Shown piece by piece: positions 48,468-58,854 of a stretch of 64,000 bases of DNA (positions within the stretch are counted from its first letter, which is position 1; the number at the start of each line of letters is the position of its first letter). Below the pieces are notes generated by a model that worked only from the letters and a program-made list of their open reading frames with translations, did no database searches and had not been told where the DNA came from. Origin of the DNA: Sphingomonas daechungensis (lineage in GTDB: Bacteria > Pseudomonadota > Alphaproteobacteria > Sphingomonadales > Sphingomonadaceae). The translations under genes were made by a program, and so were the position numbers. Where the stretch lies: NCBI RefSeq assembly GCF_014489495.1, contig NZ_CP060780.1, positions 2,801,001 to 2,865,000 of the forward strand. Direction: 5' to 3'.

Positions 48468-48504
48468 GCTTGCCGCACTGCAGCACGGACGGCATGAGTA
48501 TCCG

Positions 48505-49682
48505 GTGACCGACGAATTCTACCGCATCCAGCGCCTGCCGCCCTACGTCTTCGCCGAAGTGAACGCGATGAAAGCGGCTGCCCGCGCGCGTGGCGAGGAC
48601 ATCGTCGACCTCGGCATGGGCAATCCGGACGGTGCCCCGCCCAAGCATGTTATCGACAAGCTCTGCGAGGTCGCTCAGAAGCCGAACGCCCATCGTTATT
48701 CGGCCAGCCGGGGCATCCCCGGGCTTCGGAAAGCGCAGGCGGCCTATTACCAGCGGCGCTTCGGCGTGAAGCTCGATGCCGACAAGGAAGTCATCGTCAC
48801 CCTGGGTTCGAAGGAGGGCCTCGCCAACCTCGCCCAGGCGATCACTGCGCCGGGCGACGTCGTCCTTGCCCCGAACCCTAGCTATCCAATCCACACCTTC
48901 GGCTTCATCATCGCCGGAGCCGCCATCCGCTCGATCCCCGCCGCCCGGGCGAGGAGTTCTTCGAGCGGCTCACCAACGCCATGCGCTTCACAGTGCCGAG
49001 GCCCAAGGTCCTCGTTGTCGGCTACCCGTCCAATCCGACGGCCTACGTGGCCGACCTGCCCTTCTATGAGCGCCTCGTTGCCTTCGCCCGCGAGCATGAG
49101 CTCATCGTCATTTCCGATCTCGCTTATGCGGAGATCTATTTCCGCGACACGCCCACGCCATCGATCCTGCAGGTCGAAGGCGCCAAGGAGGTCGCTGTCG
49201 AGTTCACATCCATGAGCAAGACCTACTCCATGGCCGGCTGGCGGATGGGCTTCGCGGTCGGCAATGAGCGCCTGATCGCTGCCCTTGCCCGCGTGAAGTC
49301 GTACCTCGACTATGGCGCTTTCACGCCCATTCAGGCCGCCGCAGTTGCCGCCCTCAACGGCCCGCAGGACATCATCGAGGCGAACCGCAAGCTCTATCGC
49401 AAGCGCCGCGACGTCCTGGTCGAAAGTTTTGGCCGCGCCGGCTGGAACATTCCGGTCCCGGAGGCCAGCATGTTCGCCTGGGCGCCGATCCCCGAGCGGT
49501 TCCACAATCTCGGCGCGATGGAGTTTTCGAAACGGCTGCTGACTGAAGGCCATGTCGCGGTCGCGCCCGGCGTCGGCTTCGGCGAAGAAGGCGAAGGTTA
49601 TGTCCGCATCGCGCTCGTCGAAAATGAGCAGCGGCTGCGCCAGGCCGCGCGCAGCGTGAAGAAGATGCTGGCCGGGTCCTAA
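48505..49682 (+). CDS. Class I/II aminotransferase, AlaC-like (frameshift near 48950)
   Basis: A protein of about 393 residues. Motifs are [55 protein letters not shown], the aspartate/tyrosine in [12 protein letters not shown], and the PLP lysine in [17 protein letters not shown]. This is the glutamate-pyruvate aminotransferase AlaC group, often mislabelled LL-diaminopimelate aminotransferase. The start is GTG 48505; an ATG at 48494 is out of frame. One missing base near 48950 moves residues after 148 into frame 3. It transfers amino groups between alanine, pyruvate and glutamate. Confidence 0.9.
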
Positions 49683-49683
49683 A

Positions 49684-50241
49684 TCAGCGCAGCAGGGCGC
49701 TGGAAACCGTCACCACGCCCCACTGGGTCATCTCACCCTTGCTCGGGATCGAGGCGATGCGGGTCGAACCGCCGAATGCGAACGCGAAGTGACTGTGATC
49801 GCCCTCGTCCAGGGACTCGACGAGTTGATAACCGGCATTGCGGAACGCCGCTGCAATCATCGAGTGGGTCACGCCGGGCCGGCGAGCGATGTCGATCGCA
49901 CGACCACGCAAATGATAGCTGTTCCGTACTCCGCCGACCGCTCGATTGTGCGCCGGAGTGCGGTACGTGCTCGTCACGCGGCCCCAGTGCGAACCGACAT
50001 TGGCAGCGGAATTGAGACTGCCCGACCCGCCGCCGATCGGCGCCCAGTTGCCGCCGGCCAGGACAGGCTCGGAGGCGACGCGTGCCTGCACATTGGTCGA
50101 TTCGCGGACGGCGGCCTTTTCGGCAACGCCAACCCTGACCGTCGCACGCTGTCCGGACAGTGTACGGATTCCGAAGTCCGTTCCTGCCGAAGCGCTCGTC
50201 GCGCTTGATAACAGTATCAAACCGATGACGAATCGCGTCAT
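49684..50241 (-). CDS. M15A-type peptidoglycan peptidase, exported
   Basis: A 185-residue protein with a signal peptide (MTRFVIGLILLSSATSASAG) and a C-terminal Peptidase_M15_3 domain: VTSTYRTPAHNRAVGGVRNS-YH, GRAIDIARRPGVT and GDHSHFAF. The zinc ligands are the histidine of SYHLRG, the aspartate of AIDI and the last histidine. It should cut D-Ala-containing peptide bonds of peptidoglycan in the periplasm. It is convergent with the aminotransferase, two bases apart. Confidence 0.85.
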   Translation of the reverse strand: MTRFVIGLILLSSATSASAGTDFGIRTLSGQRATVRVGVAEKAAVRESTNVQARVASEPVLAGGNWAPIGGGSGSLNSAANVGSHWGRVTSTYRTPAHNRAVGGVRNSYHLRGRAIDIARRPGVTHSMIAAAFRNAGYQLVESLDEGDHSHFAFAFGGSTRIASIPSKGEMTQWGVVTVSSALLR

Positions 50242-50311
50242 ACATGAGCCCCGCTCTATGCGGCTTTCTTAGCTCTTTCAGTGAGTCCCAACAATCGTCA
50301 GTAATCAGGGC

Positions 50312-51882
50312 ATGTTCTCAAGACGGGACAGCATCGCCGCCGGGGCCGCAGCATTGCTTGCCGGTTCGGCATCTCCGTCCGCCGCATCGGAAGCCGGCGA
50401 GAGCATGGCGAGCCACCCTGTTCCCGACTGGTTTCGCGACGCCAAGTTCGGTCTCTGGGCGCATTGGGGCCCCAATGCGTGCCCGAAATGGGCGATTGGT
50501 ACGGGCGGCTCATGTACGTGCCCGGGTTCGCCGCGTGTGATCATCACGCCCGCACCTACGGGCACCCCAGCCGCACAGGCTTTCTCGACATCATCGGCCA
50601 TTGGAAGCCCGACGAGTGGCAGCCGGAATATCTCCTGCGCCGCTACAAGCAGGCGGGGGCGAAATATTTCGTCGCGATGGCCTGCCATCACGACAATTTC
50701 GATCTTTTCGATAGTGCCCACCATCCCTGGAACAGCGCTAGCGTCGGCCCGAAGCGAGATTTCGTCGGAACCTGGGCAAAGGTCGCACGGGACGCCGGAC
50801 TGAGGTTCGGCGTATCGAACCACAGCAGCCATGCCTGGCATTGGTGGCAGACCGCTTACGGCTACGACGCCGAAGGTCCAATGCAAGGTCGCCGCTACGA
50901 TGCATATTGGCTGCGGAAGCAGCATGGCCGCGGAACCTGGTGGGATGGTCTCGACCCGCAGGATCTCTACACCGGCCCCAGTTTCGTCCCGCCCGATGGC
51001 CTCAACAGCAACAAGGCGATGGCCGACTGGCACGGCGCACGCGATGGCCAGTGGCTGGAAGATGCTCCGCAAAATCCTGGGTTCGTCCGCAAGTGGCTGC
51101 TTCGACAGAAGGATCTCGTCGAGAAGTATCGGCCCGACCTCCTCTACTTCGACGATTACGGCGTCCCGTTTGGTCCAACGGGCCTGGAAGCGGTTACCCA
51201 TTTCCAATCGCTGACGCCGGAGGGGGTTTTGACCGCGAAGCAGCTCAACGACGACCAACGCAGATATGTCGTCGAGGACGTGGAGCGGGGTTTTCTCGCC
51301 GATACCCGGCCGAGCGCCTGGCAGACCGATACGTGCATCGGCAACTGGCACTACGATCGCCCCTCTACGAGAAGGGGGCTACAAGAGCGCGAAGCAGGTC
51401 ATTCAGCGCCTTGCGGATGTGGTTTCCAAGAATGGCTGTCTGCTGCTCAGCATTCCCGTTCGCGGCGACGGATCCATCGACGACAAGGAGGAGCGCGTCC
51501 TCGACGGGCTGGCGGCCTGGTTCCAGGTCAACGGAGAGGCGATTTACGGCACGCGGCCGTGGCGCCGCTTCGGCGAAGGCCCGACCAAGCCACCCCTGGG
51601 GGTCATGGCCGAAGCGGAAGCGAAGCCTTTCACGAGCGAGGACATCCGCTTTACCTCTCGCGGTGGGACGCTTTACGCCTTGCTGCTCGACTGGCCATTG
51701 AGCGACATTACCATTCGTTCGCTCGGGCAAGCCGAGGGTGAAGTGCATCGCCTGACGTTACTCGGGGACCTGAGCTGAAATTCAGCCAGGACCGGCAGGC
51801 TTTGAAGCTCTCTGCCCTACCACCTGGCGACGGCCGCTTCGTTCCCGTTCTGAAGGTCGAGGGCAATGGCTTGGCGGCGTGA
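50312..51882 (+). CDS. GH29 alpha-L-fucosidase with Tat signal (three frameshifts)
   Basis: A protein of about 523 residues. A twin-arginine signal (MFSRRDSIAAGAAALLAG) leads to the GH29 barrel: FRDAKFGLWAHWGP, VPEMGDWYGRLMYVP, AKYFVAMACHHDNFDLFDS, GLRFGVSNHSSHAWHWW and the nucleophile aspartate region RPDLLYFDDYG. Later NWHYDRP, KNGCLLLSIPVRGDGSID and a C-terminal beta domain. Breaks lie near 50475, 51362 and 51776; the last one restores a tail (SQDRQALKLSALPPGDGRF to GNGLAA) ending at 51882. It should remove terminal fucose in the periplasm. No other fucose or polysaccharide genes are near, so its substrate is unclear. Confidence 0.9.
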
Positions 51883-51952
51883 CTGCGGATCGCAGAATGG
51901 GGCCGCCGTCGGAACGCTTTGACAAACCCACCCGCTGGCGCACAGAAATCGC

Positions 51953-52429
51953 ATGGCCATCGACTCCCCGGCATCCGCCTACAATGTCGCACAGATCATC
52001 CAGCTAGCTGTCGCTCCCGTGTTCCTGTTCGCCGGGATCGGCGCCTTCCTGAACGTATGCACCGGCCGTCTTTCGAGAATCGTCGACAGGGCACGCGACG
52101 TTGAGCCCTTACTCCTCGCCAGCAGGGGATCGGAACATGAGAGATGGCTCAACGAACTTCGCGTGCTCGATCGCCGAATGGTGCTCGTGAGCCGCGCAAT
52201 CTTCCTTGCCGTGCTGGCCGCCGTGCTGACCTGCGCAGTCGTCGTCCTTCTGTTCGCCGCAACTCTCACCAACGACAAGTTCGGCACGGAAATCGCCGTG
52301 CTGTTCATCGTCTCGATGCTGTCGATCGGTGCGGCGTTTGCGGTCTTCCTGATCGAGACCCGAGTCGGCTCGCGGGCGGTCCGTATTCGGTCCGAACTTT
52401 TGGCGCATGAGGCCGATCCGGACGCCTAG
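51953..52429 (+). CDS. DUF2721 membrane protein
   Basis: A 158-residue membrane protein with three helices (QLAVAPVFLFAGIGAFLNVC, AIFLAVLAAVLTCAVVVLLF, EIAVLFIVSMLSIGAAFAVF) and the family loop TGRLSRIVDRARD, ELRVLDRRMVLVSRAI. Function is unknown. It lies 62 bases before glpX. Confidence 0.85.
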   Translation: MAIDSPASAYNVAQIIQLAVAPVFLFAGIGAFLNVCTGRLSRIVDRARDVEPLLLASRGSEHERWLNELRVLDRRMVLVSRAIFLAVLAAVLTCAVVVLLFAATLTNDKFGTEIAVLFIVSMLSIGAAFAVFLIETRVGSRAVRIRSELLAHEADPDA

Positions 52430-52491
52430 CGTCGCCTCGACAAGAGCGGTCGCCCCCTTATCGCGCTTCCCATTAGGGAGACCCGCCAACC

Positions 52492-53481
52492 ATGCTTCAA
52501 CACCCTCGCGTACCCGCGTCCCAGGTCCTTGACCGAGTCCTCGTGCTGGAAATGGTCCGCGTGACCGAGGCGGCTGCGGTTGCTGCCTCCAGGTGGATCG
52601 GCCGGGGCGACAACGATGCGGCGGATGCGGCGGCGGTCGAAGCCATGCGTGAAGCGCTCAACGAGCTCCCGTTCGATGGAACGGTCGTCATCGGCGAGGG
52701 CGAGCGCGACGAAGCGCCCATGCTCTACATCGGGGAGAAGGTCGGCTCGGCCCAGGGGACCGGTCCGAAGATCAACATCGCGCTCGACCCGCTCGAGGGA
52801 ACGACGCTGACTGCGAAGGCAGGGCCCAATGCGCTCTGCGTGCTGACCATTTCAGAGGAGGGAGGCCTCCTCAACGCACCCGACACCTACATGGACAAGC
52901 TGGCGATCGGGCCGGGCTATGCTGAAGGAACGATCGACATCTCGCGCAGCGTTACGGACAACATCCGCGCGATCGCCGAGGCGAAAGGCGTCCCGGCCAA
53001 TGAAATCATCGCCTGCGTCCTCGACCGGCCTCGGCACGACGCGATCATCGACGAGCTGCGGTCTCTCGGCTGCGGTGTGAAGCTGATCACCGACGGCGAC
53101 GTTGCGGGTGTGATTGCGGTCACCGATCCCGACACCAGCGTCGACGTCTATCTCGGCAGCGGCGGAGCGCCCGAAGGCGTGCTCGCGGCGTCCGCGCTTC
53201 GCTGCGTGGGCGGTCAGATGCAGGGCCGCCTCGTCTTCCGCAACGATGATGAGGTCGCCCGCGCGCGCCGCTGGGGGATCGAAGACCTCGACCGGGTCTA
53301 CTCGCTCGAGGAAATGGCGAAGAGCGATTGTATCTTTGCCGCCACCGGGGTCACCGACGGCTCATTGCTCAAGGGCGTCCATCGCCGCGGCGATCGCTTG
53401 ACTACGGAAAGCATCGTCATGCGCGCCAGCTCGGGGACCGTCCGCAGGGTCTGGGCCGAGCATCACAAGTGGGACGACTAG
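52492..53481 (+). CDS. glpX: Class II fructose-1,6-bisphosphatase
   Basis: A 329-residue phosphatase of gluconeogenesis. Motifs are VTEAAAVAASRWIGRGD, the metal-binding VVIGEGERDEAPMLYIGE and INIALDPLEGTTLTA, GGAPEGVLAASALRCVGG and GVTDGSLLKGV. A purine-rich GGGAGACC precedes the ATG. The gene is intact. Its stop overlaps that of a minus-strand fragment. Confidence 0.94.
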   Translation: MLQHPRVPASQVLDRVLVLEMVRVTEAAAVAASRWIGRGDNDAADAAAVEAMREALNELPFDGTVVIGEGERDEAPMLYIGEKVGSAQGTGPKINIALDPLEGTTLTAKAGPNALCVLTISEEGGLLNAPDTYMDKLAIGPGYAEGTIDISRSVTDNIRAIAEAKGVPANEIIACVLDRPRHDAIIDELRSLGCGVKLITDGDVAGVIAVTDPDTSVDVYLGSGGAPEGVLAASALRCVGGQMQGRLVFRNDDEVARARRWGIEDLDRVYSLEEMAKSDCIFAATGVTDGSLLKGVHRRGDRLTTESIVMRASSGTVRRVWAEHHKWDD

Positions 53482-53613
53482 GCCGCCTCATCCAATAGCC
53501 GCCTCAGCGGCTCGGAGCTGTCGACAAAGTCCGAGATTGCACGGTCCAGCGGGCGAAGCAGGACGCCTCGGCTGCTCGTCAGGCTGGTATCCGACGGTTC
53601 GTCGTGGTCCGGA
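53478..53613 (-). pseudogene. Possible C-terminal remnant of an unknown gene
   Basis: On the minus strand one frame reads [18 protein letters not shown] and continues [16 protein letters not shown] to a TAG inside the glpX stop. Codon use looks coding (mostly G or C in third position). Upstream the frame runs into the receiver fragment, where it is antisense to a clearly better plus-strand protein. It may be the tail of a gene cut off at about 53600. This is a guess from codon pattern only. Confidence 0.25.
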
Positions 53614-53814
53614 ACGATGATGATCGCGGTGACCGCCAAGGCGATGAAGGGCGACCGGCAGAAGTGCCTCGATGCCGGCGCTTCGGATTACATCGCCAAG
53701 CCCGTCGACATCGAATTGCTGCTCGCCCTCCTTCGCGTCTGGGTCGCACGGGCAGAGAGGCCGGCGCAACGGCCGAGCCACCGTTGTCCATGGAGGCGGC
53801 GGAGTAGGCCATGA
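53581..53814 (+). pseudogene. C-terminal fragment of a response-regulator receiver domain
   Basis: The reading frame gives [20 protein letters not shown] and [20 protein letters not shown], which is the beta4-alpha4-beta5-alpha5 end of a receiver, with the conserved threonine/alanine and KP. The first two thirds, including the phosphoacceptor aspartate, are absent; upstream codons are unlike a receiver. It is almost certainly the 3' end of a lost hybrid kinase, since the next gene begins next to its end and is itself a receiver-kinase. Confidence 0.7.
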
Positions 53815-55878
53815 ACGGACCGGTGGGAGAGATCGCCGTTCCTCGCGTAACGGAGGAAGCCGCACAGAATTCAGAGACTGAACGGGCTCGCATCCTCCTG
53901 GTGGACGATGACGAGCGCAACCTGCTTGCCCTAGCCACCGTGCTGGAAGACCTGGGAGAGGTTGTCCTCGCTCATTCGGGCGAAGAGGCGCTTCGCCACC
54001 TGCTCCGGGGCGAGTTCGCCGTCATTCTCCTCGACGTCTACATGCCCGGGATCGACGGTTATGAAACCGCGCAAATCATTCGCAGCCGGGAGCAGACCAA
54101 GGGGATTCCGATCGTGTTCCTCTCGGCGGTGAACAAGGAGACCGAGCATTTGATGCGCGGCTATTCGATGGGCGCGGTCGACTATGTCTTCAAGCCGGTC
54201 GATCCGATCGTCCTAAGGTCGAAGGCCACGGTATTCGTCGACCTGTTCCAGAAGACCAAGGAGGTCGAGCGGAAGGCGGCTCACGAGCAGGCGCTGATGG
54301 ACGCAACCATCCGCGCCAATGCCGAGCGGCTGCGCGCGGAGCAGGAACTCCGCCGCTCGGAGCAGCGGCAGGCAGCGATCATCCAGTCCCTGCCGATGGT
54401 GCTCTACCTCGAACCGTTCGATGCCCGGGATCGCGGCCCGACCTACGTCAGTGGGACCTTCACGCGATCACTGGGTTCACGTTCGAGGAAGTTCAGGGTC
54501 AGCCCACGATCTGGAACGATCGGCTGCATCCGGAAGATCGCGATGGCGTGATCGCCGCGATCGAAGCCCGCAAGTCGAATGGCCGATCGTCAGTCGAGTA
54601 TCGCTGGCTATGCGCCGACGGCAGCTACCGGCACTTCCTCGATCAGGCCGTGCTCCTGAAAGACAATGAGGGACGCCCACTGGAGTTCGCCGGCACCCTT
54701 ACGGATATCACCGACCAGAGATCGCTTGAGAGCCAGCTGATGCAAGCCCAGAAGATGGATGCTATCGGCAAGCTCACAGGTGGAATCGCTCATGATTTCA
54801 ACAACCTGCTGGCTGCGGTGATCGGCGGCCTGGGGATCCTCGAAAAGCGCGCGACCCTTGGGAATGAGGAAGCGAAAATCCTCGGAATGACCCGGCGCGC
54901 CGCCGAGCAAGGCAGCGAGCTCGTCCGCCGACTGCTCGCCTTCGCGCGCCGGCAGACTCTAGAACCGAAACCCGTCAGCATCGCCGCCTTGAAGGAGTCC
55001 GTCTCGGATCTTCTGACGCATACGCTCGGCGGGCTGGTCAGTATCGAGTGGGAAATCACGAAGGACATCGGGAACCCATTCGCCGACAGGGCTCAGCTTG
55101 AGCTCGCGTTGCTCAACCTGATCATCAACGCCCGTGACGCCATGCCCGATGGCGGAACCATCACGATCGCGGCCGATGACCGGTCTGTCAGCAGCGGAGA
55201 GATCGCCGGCCTGGCTCCAGGCAATTACGTCCGGCTTGCGGTGACCGACACCGGCACTGGCATCGCTACTGAATATCTCGAAAAGGTCCTTGAACCCTTT
55301 TTCACGACCAAGGACGTAGGAAAGGGAAGCGGACTGGGCCTCCCGATGGTCTACGGCTTCGCCAAGCAGTCCAACGGAGCATTCCGGATCGAGAGCCGGG
55401 TCGGTCGCGGGACGACGGTTGAACTTTGGCTACCCGAAGCGTCGGAAGACGGTGCATCGCGTGACGTGCCTAAGAAGTCGGAGGCTGTCGCGGTGGATAG
55501 CGATGTCCGCCCATTGAAAATCCTGCTGGTCGATGACCACCCGAAGTCCGGACGACGACGGCTGCGTTGTTGGAAGACCTGGGACACACTGTCTTCGAAG
55601 CTGCGAATGGCGGCGAGGCTCTGACCGCTCTGGAAGATGGGGCGAGCGAATGCGATCTGCTGATCAGCGACTACGCCATGCCTCATCTCTCCGGGACGGA
55701 ATTCGTCAGGCGCGCGCGGCAGATCTCGCCTGAAATCCCGGCCTTGATCATTACGGGATACGCGGAGTCCGACGCCGTGCGCGATCGGCCGGAGGACGTC
55801 GAAATCCTCCTGAAGCCATTCACGCCCAAGGCTCTCAAAGGCGCGATTGCCCGAATCTGCGGTGAGCCGGCGGCCTGA
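53811..55878 (+). CDS. Hybrid histidine kinase, REC-PAS-HisKA-HATPase-REC (two frameshifts)
   Basis: A protein of about 689 residues. It starts with a receiver ([42 protein letters not shown]), a coiled coil, a PAS-type domain ([20 protein letters not shown] region), a kinase core with the histidine in [30 protein letters not shown] and [17 protein letters not shown], and a second receiver ([29 protein letters not shown]). Breaks lie near 54465 and 55548. It has no membrane segments, so it acts in the cytoplasm. It follows the receiver fragment, and likely both belonged to one signalling cluster. The input and output are unknown. Confidence 0.87.
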
Positions 55879-55967
55879 CGCTCTGGCAAACGTTCGTTCG
55901 TCGCGACGAGCCGAGGACACCCCGTTCCAACCGCGCGTTCTGAGTCAAACAATCTGGAGACTCGGTC

Positions 55968-56132
55968 GTGTCCCCGACCAACGATTCACCTGACGAGAGA
56001 ATGGAAGAGGTAAGCGACCGTCTGGAGGAGAGCTTACGGACCTGTCGGTCGGTGTTGAACGACTATCGCCAGTTGCTCTTGAACAATCCGAACGAGTTCG
56101 ATGAAGGCCAAGGCATCGACCGCGACAGCTAA
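55968..56132 (+). CDS. Small acidic hypothetical protein (54 residues)
   Basis: GTG 55968 opens a frame with VSPTNDSPDERMEEVSD, RLEESLRTCRSVLNDYRQLL and LLNNPNEFDEGQGIDRDS to a TAA. It is acidic and helical, with balanced codons, and lies 90 bases after the hybrid kinase. The SLRTCRSVLNDYRxLL pattern resembles small proteins I associate with sphingomonads. No function is known. Confidence 0.5.
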   Translation: MSPTNDSPDERMEEVSDRLEESLRTCRSVLNDYRQLLLNNPNEFDEGQGIDRDS

Positions 56133-56257
56133 GCTTCAGCTAACTGCCGGAAATTGCATCAAAACATGAACCGTCGTTTGTCGGAGCACCCCGCCGCTTC
56201 GTCGAACTGGCGGGCGATGTCAGGGAGTGTTCACAGTCCGGGCGTAACGCCGCCCCA

Positions 56258-58793
56258 ATGACAAAGACCTGCCGCCAGTTCGTACCCTTCGTGGCCACCG
56301 CAACCGCTTTGGGACTTGCCGCTCCTGCCGAAGCCCAGGCGCCCCTCCTCCCTCGACCGATCAACCGGCAGCACCGGTCACCGACGATCAGGCCAGTACG
56401 ACCGAGCCCGCGCCGGCTGCTGAGGACGAAGGCTATGACGAGGGCAGCGAAATCGTCGTTACTGGCGTCCGCCGCGGAAGCGTGGTCGGCGACATTCCGC
56501 CGGAAAATATCCTTGGAGCGCGCGACGTTCGGGCTACCGGTGCCAACAGCATCGACGAGTTGCTAGAATCGTTAGCACCGCAAATCGGCAGCGCGCGCGG
56601 CCGAGGCGGTGAGCGCCCCATCCTTCTTCTGAATGGCCAGCGCATCTCCAGCTTCCGCGAGATGCGCGACATCCCGACCGAGGCCATCGAGCGGGTCGAA
56701 ATCCTCCCGGAAGAGGTTGCGCTCAAATACGGTTACCGGGCGGACCAGCGCGTGGTGAACATCGTCCTTCGCGAGCGCTTTCATTCCACTGTCGCGCGGG
56801 TGGACGGCAATCTTTCCACGGAGGGCGGTTACACGGGCGGCCTGGGCGATCTCACTCGCCTTTCGATCCAGAAGAATTCCCGAACTACCGTCAATCTCCA
56901 TGCGGAAGGCAATTCGTTGCTGACCGAGGATGAGCGGGACGTCAGTCCAGCGGACCCCTCCCGCAGCCTGGTCGGATCAAAAAGCCAGCTTCGCGCAAGT
57001 ACGACAATCAATCGCACGATCCTGACCGACGTCGGTGCCACGCTGAATGCCGAAATCGAGCATAACCAAGGCCGTTCGCTGTTCGGCCAGTCCGACTTTG
57101 CGCTGAACACGTTGGTGCGCAACACGCGGAGCGACACCGCACACGTCGGCTTCACGCTCAATGGCGACAAAGGCAAATGGCATTGGTCATCGACTGGAAA
57201 CGGCGACGTCGGCAAGTCAATCACAAGGAGCGATCGCGCCGACGAGACGGGCCGCGACCGGGCGGAGACCACCTCCGCATCGGCCGACGTCGACCTGACG
57301 GCCAACGGTCCCTTGTTCGCAGTCCCGCGGGAGATGCGAGCATGACCGTGAAGGTGGCCGGCCGGACACTAAGTTATGATAGCGAGGACCGCACTGCCGG
57401 AGTCCTTTCGAAGAGCAATCTCGACCGAACGTCGGGTACTGCCAGCGTGAACTTCGATCTTCCCATCTCGCGGCGGAACCGCGACTTCAGCGCGCTCGGC
57501 AACCTTACGTTCAACGCCAACGCTGAAGTCGATCAGTTGTCGGACTTCGGCACACTCACGACAATCGGCGCCGGACTCAACTGGTCCCCGTGGACCGCCT
57601 CAACTTCATCGGGAGCTGGACCCGCGAGGAGGGCGCGCCGACGGTGCAGCAGCTCGGCGATCCAGTCATCGACACTCCGGGAACCCGCGTTTTCGATTTC
57701 ACAACGGGCCAGACCGTGCTGGTCACCGCGACCAGCGGCGGAAACCCGGCATTGCTGGCGGACCGCCGCAACGTGTTCAAGATTGGCGGGAATTGGAAGC
57801 CGTTTCAGGAGAAGGACCTTCGCCTGAGGGCTGAATATGTTCATTCGAGGCTTGATCGCCCAATTTCGACGTTTCCCGGCGTAACTGCGGAGATCGAGGC
57901 CGCCTTCCCCACCCGCTTCGTCCGAGATTCGACGGGCCAGTTGGTCAGCGTCGACTTCCGGCCGGTCAATTACGACGAAGCTCGCAAGGACACCATCCGC
58001 TGGGGCTTCGACTTCACCAAGTCTTTGACGTCAGCGCGGCCATCACAAGCCGCAATCGAGCGCTTCCGTGCTCGCCGCCCTGCCGAAAGCCGACAGTCCG
58101 GCCAAGCAGGGCAAGACGCTCCGCCGCAGGGACCAGCACCGGCAGGCGCAGCGCCGCCAGCCGAAGGTGCTGGGCCTCCGCCGGGCGGATTTGGGGTGGT
58201 GGTCCAGGCGGCGGATTTGGCGGACCTGGTGGTGGATTCGGGCGGTTCGGAGGCGGCGGTGGCCGTCAGGGCGGGCGGCTGCAATTCTCGCTCACTCACA
58301 CGATCAACCTCGTCGACGAGGTCACGATCCGTCCAGGGATTGCGAAGCTCGACTACCTCGATGGAGATGCTTCGGGATCGAGCGGAGGGACTTCGCGGCA
58401 TCTCGTCGAAGCGCAGGCCGGCTATTACAACAACGGGCTCGGCGCCCGTCTCTCGGCGAATTGGCGGTCCGGCACGCATGTCAACGGCAGCAACGGCAAC
58501 GATCTCGACTTCTCGTCGCTGTCGACTTTCAACCTCAGGCTTTTCGCCAACCTCGGCGAGCGCTTCGATCTCGTGTCCAAGCATCCATGGCTCCGCGGCA
58601 GCTCGCTCAGACTGGAGGTGAACAATATCTTCGATTCCAAGCCCCGTGTTCGGGATTCGGCCGGCGGAGTGCCCTTCAACTACCAACCGGACCTGCTCGA
58701 CCCCTCGGTCGGACGATCACGATTTCAATCCGTAAGCTCTTCCTTCCGCCGCGCAGCTATTTCCGACGGCAGTCGGATCGGCCTGCGAGCTAA
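56258..58793 (+). CDS. TonB-dependent receptor with glycine-rich insert (at least five frameshifts)
   Basis: A protein of about 845 residues spread over several frames, with breaks near 56343, 57325, 57588, 58195 and 58708. A signal peptide (VPFVATATALGLAAPAEAQA) is followed by a Pro/Ala-rich linker, the plug start EIVVTGVRRGSVVGDIPPE, the plug (ANSIDELLESLAPQIG, ILLNGQRISSFREMRDIP, AIERVEILPEEVALKYG) and beta strands to NNIFDSKPRVRD and a terminal RTITISIRKLFLP. Before the last third is a Gly-rich stretch (GGGPGGGFGGPGGGFG, GGGGGRQGGRLQFSLTHT). It imports an unknown ligand through the outer membrane with TonB energy. Confidence 0.85.
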
Positions 58794-58854
58794 AGCCGCC
58801 GGATCGGAGCGAGGGTCAACACTCTGGTAAGCGTCAATTGATACGCCTTGTGCC

